Source: an uncultured Eudoraea sp. (GTDB lineage Bacteria; Bacteroidota; Bacteroidia; Flavobacteriales; Flavobacteriaceae). From it: DNA of 19,571 bases. This document shows, in pieces, positions 1 through 8,088 of this stretch. The position numbers and the translations under genes are program-made. The notes under the pieces are model-generated. The model was not told the origin of the DNA. It worked only from the letters and a program-made list of their open reading frames with translations, and ran no database searches. The stretch covers positions 1 through 19,571 of the forward strand of contig CAJQNH010000131.1 in assembly GCA_905479615.1 (NCBI GenBank), in the 5' to 3' direction. Every line of letters starts with the position of its first letter. Within the stretch, counting starts at the first letter, position 1.

Positions 1-512
1 GGAGTGTTGAATATAACAGCCTTTTCCTCTAATACCTGTTTTTTCTCAACTGGGGGTTTTTCGGTGCTGATTGGTGAAGGTTTTTGGACTGTTGAGGTTT
101 TTTTAATTTTAGGAATTGCGATCCACAGTATTATATAAGCCAAAAATCCAATACCAAAAAAGAAGGAAAATAGCAACCAAAGAAAGCGTATCAAAATTCT
201 GTTGAGCCCAAGATATTCTGCTATCCCGGAACAAACACCTCCTAAAATTCTATGATTGACATCCCTGTACAATTTTTTGGATGCCGTACCGGGCTGGGAT
301 GCCGTAACAGGCTGGGATGCATTACCGGACTGGTACGAGGGTTTATCCTCAATTGTTTCTTTTTTTTCCGAAGGTTGTTTTATTTCTGCCTGTTTTAGCT
401 GGTTTATTTCTGCTTTCAGGGCATTTACTTCTTCTAAAAAAATATCCTGCCTTTTTAGGAGTGTTTCCAGTTTCTTGGAAAGATTATTTAAACTATCCTG
501 GTTTTCAGTCAT
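1..512 (-). CDS. PspC-domain membrane protein, N-terminal part (3' end beyond the left edge)
   Basis: The reverse strand is open from an ATG at 510-512 to the left edge (170 codons) with no stop, so the gene is cut by the window. Residues ~5-45 are charged and heptad-like, suggesting a coiled coil. Residues ~50-80 are a low-complexity linker rich in S, Q, P and T. Residues ~81-135 match the PspC domain: a basic start, then RILGGVCSGIAEYLGL, then a hydrophobic helix ending in WIAIPK. A second charged P/E/K linker follows. PspC domains are membrane modules known from the phage-shock response, but in Bacteroidota they also occur fused to other domains. The N-terminal helix resembles the start of DUF2339 multi-pass proteins, so a DUF2339-like C-terminus may lie outside; this is a guess. 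It is divergent from the gene at 714. Confidence 0.8.
   Translation of the reverse strand, partial: MTENQDSLNNLSKKLETLLKRQDIFLEEVNALKAEINQLKQAEIKQPSEKKETIEDKPSYQSGNASQPVTASQPGTASKKLYRDVNHRILGGVCSGIAEYLGLNRILIRFLWLLFSFFFGIGFLAYIILWIAIPKIKKTSTVQKPSPISTEKPPVEKKQVLEEKAVIFNT
280..333. repeat. Three 18-bp tandem repeats inside the PspC-domain gene
   Basis: Three consecutive 18-bp units (280-297, 298-315, 316-333) all begin GATGC and end CTGG with a few substitutions between them. On the coding (minus) strand they encode a six-residue repeat close to A-S-Q-P-x-T in the linker before the PspC domain. In-frame 18-bp units of this kind can change copy number without breaking the gene, so linker length may vary between strains. 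Confidence 0.85.
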
Positions 513-713
513 TTGGCTATAATAATTGCAATGAATATATCCTTTAATAAACGCAGTCTCCCGGATTAGATTGTATAGTCAGTTTTGCTATGGTTTTTTG
601 ATGCCAATAATATCCTTTTGAGGAGAGGAGAATGTTTTAAAAATATAGTACTTTTAACATTAAGGTTCCATTAAATAAAGATACCTGAAAAGCATTCTAT
701 ACACACAATAGTC

Positions 714-1859
714 ATGGCCAATGTTTCCCTAAGATTACCTTTGATTAAAGGGTTTATTCTGATCCTGGTATTAGTCAGCCAGATAGCAATTGCACAGCAA
801 AGGAAAAAAAAGTCTACAGTTACTCCTAGTGGAGACGCTATTGAAATATCTACCCTGGAGTTAAGGTTGACCATGGATGATTACTTCCGCGGGTTTGCCC
901 GGACGGTTACAGAGGCAGCCGATAGTATCATGTATTTTTCCGATGATTACAGAATTGATAATCAGGCTTTATTTTGGAAAATGAATGCTATTCCCGTGGC
1001 TCAGGGTGCCATCTTTAGCAAGGATCCTTTTGCGGCCTTTATAGATGTTTCAGTTTTTAGTTATCAGATGAAACTGTATTTTGAAAAGGGAGCGGGCAAG
1101 GAAATTTTTGGGGAACATCAAAGGATTGCAATCAGAGCCTCTGATAAACTCTGGAAGGAATTAATTGATATTGGGCTTTATATTACTCATCCCAAGGATA
1201 TTTCCAATGGAATTCAAAAGGTTAAAGATTTTGCCGAGCAGAACCCTATTACCAGTTCCTATTTCAACAGGAAATCTACTTTAGCACTTATGGCCAGCAT
1301 TCAAAAGGAGGAAAAGGTAAAATTCAAAACCCTTGCCGAAGGAATGGCTCAAAGTCTAGATGAATTAAGTACCCGGATTAATACCTATACTGAGATTCTG
1401 CCAAATCAAATACGCTGGCAATCTGAATATTTATTAAATGATATATTAGCCAATTCACAATTAAATGGCCGTTTGGATTCACTCACAACTTTATTGGAAA
1501 GAGCAGTGGTATTGATTGAATCCAGCCCGGAATTAATAGATAATCAACGTTCTAAAGCAATGCGCGACCTATCAGGAGAGCGAAGAATTGTTTTGGAGGC
1601 GATTAAGCAGGAACGGATGGCCGTTTTGGAGGAAATCCGGAATGAAAGAGCAATTGTACTGCAACACTTAAGCAATGAAATGACTATTCAGCGTGAAGCC
1701 GGTTTTGAGGATTTAAATGCACTTAACAATCAGGGAATTAAGCTTACCGTGACAAATGTTAAAGACATTGCGGACCTGATCTTCTGGCGGGCACTTATTT
1801 TAATGTCAATTTTGGCAATAATTATATTTATCGGAATCTTCCTTTACAAAAAGTTATAA
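714..1859 (+). CDS. Bitopic protein with 11-residue helical repeats and C-terminal membrane anchor, function unknown
   Basis: 381 residues. Residues 1-27 are a basic-hydrophobic signal sequence ending QIAIAQ, fitting signal peptidase I cleavage near residue 27. A mostly helical region with no recognised catalytic motif follows (residues ~40-280). Residues 289-332 contain an 11-residue repeat: ERRIVLEAIKQ, ERMAVLEEIRN, ERAIVLQHLSN and a weaker fourth unit. A hendecad of this kind implies a long straight amphipathic helix or right-handed coiled coil. A single membrane helix lies at ~356-378, followed by LYKKL. The expected topology is a large periplasmic domain tethered by the C-terminal helix with a very short cytoplasmic tail. 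The start at 714 is chosen because it gives a complete signal peptide; no convincing Shine-Dalgarno is visible. It stands alone on the plus strand, so context gives no function. Confidence 0.75.
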   Translation: MANVSLRLPLIKGFILILVLVSQIAIAQQRKKKSTVTPSGDAIEISTLELRLTMDDYFRGFARTVTEAADSIMYFSDDYRIDNQALFWKMNAIPVAQGAIFSKDPFAAFIDVSVFSYQMKLYFEKGAGKEIFGEHQRIAIRASDKLWKELIDIGLYITHPKDISNGIQKVKDFAEQNPITSSYFNRKSTLALMASIQKEEKVKFKTLAEGMAQSLDELSTRINTYTEILPNQIRWQSEYLLNDILANSQLNGRLDSLTTLLERAVVLIESSPELIDNQRSKAMRDLSGERRIVLEAIKQERMAVLEEIRNERAIVLQHLSNEMTIQREAGFEDLNALNNQGIKLTVTNVKDIADLIFWRALILMSILAIIIFIGIFLYKKL

Positions 1860-1897
1860 GATTCAAACAATACTGCAAGATGATATTTTAAGAGTGC

Positions 1898-2101
1898 TTA
1901 TATCTTTTTAGGAATATTCTTTTTTAATTCAAAAATATCTTTCCTTCGATCCCTTAGATTTCTTGCACTGTCAAACTGATTCAGTTCACGTAACAAATCA
2001 ATATCAACATCCTCAATTAATATTATTTCTGTATTTGTGGTAGCTTCTGCTTTTATTCTATTCATAGGAAAGGAAAAATCACATGGAGTAAAACTATTAT
2101 C
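1898..2101 (-). pseudogene. 3' remnant of a carbon-nitrogen hydrolase (nitrilase superfamily) gene
   Basis: Minus-strand translation gives a 67-residue open stretch ending in TAA at 1898-1900. It reads like the C-terminus of the carbon-nitrogen hydrolases found alone or fused to a GNAT domain: FTPCDFSFP, then IKAEATTNTEIILIEDVDID, then a basic NLRDRRKDIFEL end. In that family this is the last segment, after the catalytic Glu-Lys-Cys residues, none of which is present here. Going upstream the frame meets a stop at 2135-2137 and similarity fades by about 2101. No sensible start codon precedes it. I read it as the tail of a gene whose body has been deleted, next to another damaged gene at 2242-4760. 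Confidence 0.7.
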
Positions 2102-2241
2102 CCTGAAAATGAAAACTATTATAAATCTCCTTTTTCATATTTAAATCATTGATTTAAGCAGGTATATAAGGAATGCCAACAGTGTGTTTAAATTTTTTGT
2201 CTATGCAGTTTAACCCTTGCTATTGGGGTTTTCTTCGGACA

Positions 2242-4760
2242 TTATCCTGTAATTTTTTGTTCTGATTTCAATGAATCTTTACGACCTTCCCAATATTTCA
2301 AAGGTTCAATCCAAATTGTAAATATTAAAGCAATTACAAACGAAAATAAATACTCTTGTATTTGTAAAGGAGAACCGCTGAAAAAATTGGTTATGTAGGG
2401 AACATTCAGGATCAACAACAGCAAAATAATTGAAATAAATATTATAACAGGGACATAAGTGTTTTTCTGTTTTAGGGTCTTAAAAATTGTTTGGCTGAAT
2501 GAACGGTTAATAAGCGTAAGAAGTATGTTTGAGAAAATAAGAGTGCTGAAAATCAATGATCGAATTTTAAATTCACCCATCTCATAATAACTTCCATAAT
2601 ACCCAATAATTAAACATCCAACGGTTATCATTAAACCCTGCACTATTGTAATCCAGAGTTGTGACAAATGAAGTAAATTCTTGTTCCGCGAATCAACAGG
2701 GTATTTTAATTTTTCTTTAGGGATGTTTTCATTTTCATAGACAATAGAACAGGTGGGTCCCATTATAAGTTCAAGAAATATGACATGTATTGGTGAAAAC
2801 AGTTGTGAAGGCAGCCATTTAAAAAAGATAGGTAGCATAACAAGCAGTATAATGGGGATATGTATTGAAATAATATAACGGATCGCCTTGGTTAGGTTTT
2901 CATTAATTCTCCTGCCAAGGAAAATGGCATCGATCATCTTTGACAGGTCATTATTTGACAGAATAAGTCCGGCTGCACCTTTTGCAACGTCAGTTCCCTT
3001 ACTGCCCATTGCAATGCCAATATGCGCAGATTTTAAAGCCGGTGCATCATTCACTCCATCGCCGGTCATGGAAACAATTTGTCCGGTTTGTTTGAGGACA
3101 TTTATTATTCTCAACTTTGTTTCGGGATCAATTCTGGCAAAAACATTGACAGATGACAGCGTTTCTTTTAGTGCGTCATCATTTAATTCGGCTAATTCTG
3201 AACCGGTTAAGACCTTATTCAATTTAATGCCGATTTGTTTGGCTATTGCCACTGCTGTTTCTTTGTAATCTCCCGTGATCATTTTTACATCCAGGCCTGC
3301 TTCATAAAAACCTTGAATAACATTCTTAATATGTGGAGTAGGGGGGTCCCAAAATGTTATTAATCCTAAAAATTCAAATTCAATATCTTTTTGTAATTCG
3401 GGATAATGACTACTATCCCAATGTCCCTTTGCTACACCTAATACCCGAAGTCCGTTTTTTGCGTAAATCAAACCCTGTTTATGAATTACGTCTTTTTGCT
3501 CCGGGCTCAAAGAACACAATTTAAGCACGCCCTCCAAAGCTCCTTTACAACCAATGATGAATTTTTTATTTTCATTTTGAAAAACATGTGTCATAACCGG
3601 TGGCTTCCCGGATAAAGGAAACTCTTTGACCATCCTGTAATTCTTTCGTTCATCAACCTTAAACAATTCAGTATAATAATTGTGAATTGATTTTTCCATA
3701 GGGTCAAATGGATTCTCTTCACTGGCCCACATCGCATATTCTAATACTTCAGAGGGTTTTGGAGATTTATCGAAGGCAATTTCCCTGTTTGTTTTAAGGC
3801 TAAAAGTGTGGGTGACATTCATCAGATTCTGAGTGAGTGTTCCTGTTTTATCAAGGCAGATAACAGTTGCGGAACCCAATGTTTCAACAGTTTTGGGGCT
3901 TCTGGTAATTATTCCATGTTTTAATAATCGATATGCACCAAAAGCCATAAAAGTGGAAAGTGCCACCGGTATTTCTTCCGGGAGGACAGACATTGCCATG
4001 GTCAGGCCATGTATTAATCCATGTAGTGCACTTCCGCTTCCCACCAGTTATATCCCCATACGAATAGGAAAGCTATACTACCTATAATCACCATGCTTCG
4101 CACGAAATTCGAAACTTTTGATTGCAAAGGCGTTTTTTCCTTTGCGGTAGAGGAAACTAGTTCCCCTATTCCGCCAAGTGTTGTTTGTTTCCCTACCGCT
4201 GTAACTTTAGCATAGCAGTATCCCCTGACTACCAGTGTACCCTGAAATATAGTATCCGTTGAAAATTTTTCAACCGAAATGGATTCTCCGGTAAGGATTG
4301 ATTCGTCTATCGAAAAATCGTTGGATGTAAGGATTTCTGCATCAGCAGCCACGATCGTACCTTCCTCACATATAATGACATCCTTTGTGACCAAATCTAC
4401 TGTATCAATTTTAATGGTTTCCTCATTGCGGATAACTTTGGTTTTGGTCTCCGTTAATCGACTTATGGCTTTTAAAGCTTTTTGGGTTCGGAAATTTTGG
4501 AAAACATCAATTCCTGCAACAAAAAAAAGCGCAAAAAGCATGGTATAGGCTTCGGAAAATTCCGAGATTGAAAAGTACACGGCACAGGCTATCAGTAACA
4601 AAATAAACATAGGTTCTTTTATTACTGAAAGAAGATTTTGAAGAAGTAGATTTTTCTCCTTCCTTAATTGGTTTGAACCGTTTAATGCCCGCTGCTGAAA
4701 AACTTCAGCATCGGTGAGCCCATGTATTTCTATTTGACTTATGTGACCTTTTGCTTTCAA
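2242..4760 (-). pseudogene. Cation-translocating P-type ATPase (P2/Ca2+-ATPase-like), frameshifted
   Basis: Two overlapping reading frames together make one P-type ATPase. The first (4760 to 4014, 248 aa) has the N-terminal domain, two membrane helices (~50-90), and the actuator motif TGES at residues 157-160. The second (read from about 4044 to 2242) has the M4 motif PEEIP, the phosphorylation motif CLDKTGTLTQN, the hinge TGDGVNDAPALK and the C-terminal membrane helices. Joining after the WWE codons near 4050 with one extra base restores about 839 residues, normal for the family; the phosphorylated Asp is then near residue 304. The ATPase would pump cations using ATP; PEEIP resembles the PEGLP of calcium pumps, but the ion is not proven. 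As written, neither half can work alone. The gap could be a real mutation or a sequencing error. Confidence 0.85.
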
Positions 4761-4926
4761 TTTTTTTATATGCTAATCCCCTCAGCTGTTATATCGATTC
4801 ATTGGCAGTAACCTAAGGGCTGAAATATATTCCAAATTTGCTCATTTATCGGAATTTGCATTTGCCAGGGAATACATATTCAAGTTAGAGATGGTTTGAT
4901 AATTAGTGACTGCTATTTTTAGAGCA

Positions 4927-5280
4927 TTACTTTTTTACTAACACCAGGCATTGTTTTCCAAAAATACCAGCTGTACCGGCAGCCAAACCTCCAACAATAC
5001 CTGTAACTAATATCAGAAGCGATGGACTACCACCTAAAGGTAATAACACTGCTATTTTTTTGGCCAGTATAAAGTCGTTGCCGTTAGCCAGTAAAAATGA
5101 ATACCCTGCCCAAAATACAAAAACAGCCAAAAATGGGATAAAGAAAACAGCTGCACGTTTTAAGGAAAACACTATTGCGGTTATAAATGCAGCCAGCATA
5201 GCAGACCACCAGGACAGAAAAAATGAAAAGACTACAGCTAAAACAAGTGTCGTTATAAAATTGAGGATTCTGATTTTCAT
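4927..5280 (-). CDS. Small multi-pass membrane protein of unknown function
   Basis: 117 residues with three or four hydrophobic segments (about 5-45, 46-66 and 78-108) and a basic C-terminus (VLVKK). A Gly/Ala-rich stretch in the last segment (GIVGGLAAGTAGIFGKQ) could allow tight helix packing. No enzymatic motif is visible. Its ATG (5278-5280) directly abuts the TAA of the penicillin-acylase-family gene (5281-5283) with no spacer, so translation is probably coupled and the two likely form an operon. It could help the acylase act at or across the inner membrane, but that rests only on position. Confidence 0.7.
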   Translation of the reverse strand: MKIRILNFITTLVLAVVFSFFLSWWSAMLAAFITAIVFSLKRAAVFFIPFLAVFVFWAGYSFLLANGNDFILAKKIAVLLPLGGSPSLLILVTGIVGGLAAGTAGIFGKQCLVLVKK

Positions 5281-7692
5281 TTAATTTGAAATTAAAGTTT
5301 GTGTGTCTATTACAGCGTCAGTTTTAATGTCGGATTGCAAAAAGTTTAAATTGTGGTAGTTGCCTGCTGCCCAATCGTCTATAAAATTATCGTAATATTT
5401 ACTGCCTGGATTACCAGATTGACCTCCGGGATAAATTCCTAAAGCAGTTGGTGGTGAGCTCATCTCCACAATCATTCGCCAGGAGGGACCATGATTTTTT
5501 TTGGTTGCGTTCACAATGTTTCCACCACCGCCAATTGGCAGGTTAAACCTTGAAAACGCCGGTAAGGCCTGCAGCAAATGACCAACATAGGTGCTCTTAT
5601 AGGCATTCCAGTTATAATCTCCATTTTCAGCTTTCCAATCCATTAAGGATTTTGCCGCTTTTTTGAAACTAATTAAAAACAGGTCTTTAGCGATTTCGGT
5701 TTCAGGTGTTTCTACAATGTCCATAAATTCATCATCGCCTTTGGTTTTTAGTAAGTGAATTGTTTGGTAGGTAAATGGTTTATCCAGGGCAACATTATCA
5801 ACATTATATTCATCCCAAACCAGATCATAGAGTTTGTTCCACCAATTACTCCAAATACTTGGACCCGGCTCGTCTATATTATTGTTAAAGTCCCATGATT
5901 TTATTTCGTTGAATATACTTAACTCTTCTGCGGTGAGCTGAGAGGAATCCATAGTTTCAAAAATATAGGGTAGGAGTTCCGCCGCCTTGAGGTTATAATT
6001 ATTATTGTGTAAATCCTTAAAATCCTGAATATTGAAAGTCTCCTTAGAATTAAAAAAGTTATTAATTACGCGGTTTCTGTAGGTTTCGTAACCATCGTTA
6101 AATACATAGAACGGATAGGATTCATCTACAGGATGCTGATTTGCTGAGCTCACAAAGCCACGCTCCGGATTTTTGGTGTGGGCGTTAAAAGGTTGCGGTA
6201 TAAAACTTTGCCAGTCATGCTTCGGATTGCTGCCATCCATTAAAAATTTCCCTTGCCCTTTCCATTTATTGGGCAGTTTTCCTTGAACCCAAATAGCGAT
6301 ATCACCCTCTGTTGAAGCAAAGACAAAGTTTTGTGCCGGTGCTGTATAATGTTTAAGGGCATTAACATAATCATCATAATTCCTTCCTTTGTTTAGCTCT
6401 AAAAATGTCCTTTGATTGTTGCCCCCTATATGGCCCGACCATTTCATGGCATATCCGGCAAGTTTATTATCACCCATAAAGTTTTTATCGTAAGCCACCG
6501 GGCCATGATGGGTATAACATACAGAATCAATATAAGCGGCTTTACCTTTTATTTTAATTTCTTCAACTCTGATACTTACAGCTTTCCAATCATCACCATA
6601 TTTGTATTGTTTACGTGTTTCATCTTTAAATTCAATTTTGTACCAATCCAGCACATCTCTGGTAGCGTTGGTTTCTCCCCATGAAATGTTAGTGTTAAAT
6701 CCCGAAATTATGCCAAGGGCTCCGGGCAATGTGGCGCCAAAAGCATTATGGGTTGGGGTACTTAATTGCATCACAAACCAAATAGAAGGTAGGTTTAAGC
6801 CCAAATGTGGATCATTTGCCAAAATTGGATTTCCAGAATAGGATTTTTCACCAGAAATGGCCCAGTTATTACTGCCATTATCAGGATTTGGTTTGTCTAA
6901 GGTTTTTGGAATAGAGTCGAGTGGCAGGTCACTTTCCGGTGTTTCCGTAATAGGCACATCAATATAACTCCAATCAGTTTCTTTGGGAATAATAGGGTCT
7001 ATAACATCAAAAAAATCCGGATACAATACATCAAAGCGTTCTTTCCCAAACATCCGCAACGCATTGGTGTATTCCAAATCAGAATCTCCTCCGGCCAAAT
7101 CCTTGGTCATGTACATCAATAACAAAGCAGTTTTTTTTATCGTCCAGGGTTCTGGTTGATAATCGAGCAGTTTGTACTCCAAAGGGAAGTCTTTAGGCTG
7201 TAATTGGTTGATGTAACTATTCACACCTTCTGCATACGCCTCTAAAAATGCTGTAGTTTCAGGGTCTTCTTTGATCTTTGCGATGGCTTGCTCTGCTCCA
7301 AATCCCATGCCGCGTCTGCGCTGCTGACGGTCGAAGTTTAGCGCTGCTTCGCCAATTATTTCAGATAACCGGCCAGCGGCAGCATACGTCTGGAATTCCA
7401 TTTGCCAAAGGCGATGCTTGGCCGTAATATAACCCTGGGCCCTGTACAAATCATTTTCATTCTTAGCAAAGAGGTGTGGAATTAACTGAGCATCGTAATG
7501 AACGGTAACCTTGTTCTTGAGCCCATCAATAGAAACAGTACCAGTAATGCTTTCATCAGTTTCGTTTTGCCATACACCGGTATAGGGATTTAAAAACTTT
7601 CCGATGGGAGGAATGGAACCAAACTTGTTGTTCAGGCCATAAAAAAAAGATGCCGTAAGAAGTAGAGAAAGTGTAAACTTTAGATATTTCAT
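5281..7692 (-). CDS. Penicillin acylase family protein (secreted Ntn-hydrolase amidase)
   Basis: 803 residues, the usual size for the family. Residues 1-20 are an N-terminal hydrophobic signal or anchor. Residues ~55-200 read like the alpha chain, including HYDAQLIPHLFAKNENDLY and the RLWQMEF and RRRGMG segments. The sequence NGSNNWAIS at 272-280 marks the autocatalytic cleavage site: Ser274 would become the N-terminal nucleophile of the beta chain. It is followed by NPILANDPHL, the conserved metal and active-site loop. Family members hydrolyse amide bonds of penicillins, cephalosporins or N-acyl homoserine lactones after self-cleavage in the periplasm. The substrate cannot be read from sequence, so no gene symbol is given. 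It is the first gene of a two-gene minus-strand unit and is divergent from katG. Confidence 0.92.
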   Translation of the reverse strand: MKYLKFTLSLLLTASFFYGLNNKFGSIPPIGKFLNPYTGVWQNETDESITGTVSIDGLKNKVTVHYDAQLIPHLFAKNENDLYRAQGYITAKHRLWQMEFQTYAAAGRLSEIIGEAALNFDRQQRRRGMGFGAEQAIAKIKEDPETTAFLEAYAEGVNSYINQLQPKDFPLEYKLLDYQPEPWTIKKTALLLMYMTKDLAGGDSDLEYTNALRMFGKERFDVLYPDFFDVIDPIIPKETDWSYIDVPITETPESDLPLDSIPKTLDKPNPDNGSNNWAISGEKSYSGNPILANDPHLGLNLPSIWFVMQLSTPTHNAFGATLPGALGIISGFNTNISWGETNATRDVLDWYKIEFKDETRKQYKYGDDWKAVSIRVEEIKIKGKAAYIDSVCYTHHGPVAYDKNFMGDNKLAGYAMKWSGHIGGNNQRTFLELNKGRNYDDYVNALKHYTAPAQNFVFASTEGDIAIWVQGKLPNKWKGQGKFLMDGSNPKHDWQSFIPQPFNAHTKNPERGFVSSANQHPVDESYPFYVFNDGYETYRNRVINNFFNSKETFNIQDFKDLHNNNYNLKAAELLPYIFETMDSSQLTAEELSIFNEIKSWDFNNNIDEPGPSIWSNWWNKLYDLVWDEYNVDNVALDKPFTYQTIHLLKTKGDDEFMDIVETPETEIAKDLFLISFKKAAKSLMDWKAENGDYNWNAYKSTYVGHLLQALPAFSRFNLPIGGGGNIVNATKKNHGPSWRMIVEMSSPPTALGIYPGGQSGNPGSKYYDNFIDDWAAGNYHNLNFLQSDIKTDAVIDTQTLISN

Positions 7693-8088
7693 TAGCTGAA
7701 TTAATTAGGGTTATTAAAATACTAAATAAATGTGAATGCCAGCGGTAAATATTGTTTAGTATCATTTATTAAAATTGGTTTGGTATTTCCATAGTATTCA
7801 ATTTAAAAAAGAAAAGTTAGTTCTCTTTTAAACTTGTAACCATTGGACCAGATATAGCACATACCTCTGAGTATTTTTAATAGTTCTAAAAAAGTGAATT
7901 TGTGCTTCAGCTTCTAAGAATATTTAGATGCCCTGATGCCTTTTTAAATGAACCAATTTTCACAAAATAAATTACCTATAGGAGTTCAGAATGGGTCATA
8001 GTTATTTTCTATTAGAAACCAATTTAAATGAGCAAACATTTTGGTACTTTTACTAATACAAGAAAGAAAATAAAAATTCGATTATATT
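7693..8088. other. Divergent intergenic region between the acylase gene and katG
   Basis: 396 bp of AT-rich sequence separating two divergent genes, so promoters for both must lie here. I found no exact match to the Bacteroidota promoter pattern (TTTG about 20 bp before TAnnTTTG) on either strand, and no obvious dyad operator. The stretch directly before the katG ATG is A-rich (AAGAAAGAAAATAAAAA), a common substitute for a Shine-Dalgarno in this phylum. An 18-codon ORF at 7948-8001 is not supported as a gene. Confidence 0.5.

Noticed and set aside
2141..2157. Perfect inverted repeat TTAAATC / GATTTAA
   Set aside because: Pure AT-rich seven-base arms in an AT-rich spacer; no T run and no gene end next to it.
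2212..2230. AACCC / GGGTT hairpin downstream of the ATPase
   Set aside because: Stem too short and no T run on the minus strand, so not called a terminator.
4014..4050. Programmed -1 frameshift joining the two ATPase frames
   Set aside because: No slippery heptamer in the correct frame; the family is not known to use frameshifting. A mutation or sequencing error is simpler.
7948..8001. 18-codon leader ORF upstream of katG
   Set aside because: Too short, no ribosome-binding site, no attenuator structure, no recognisable peptide.
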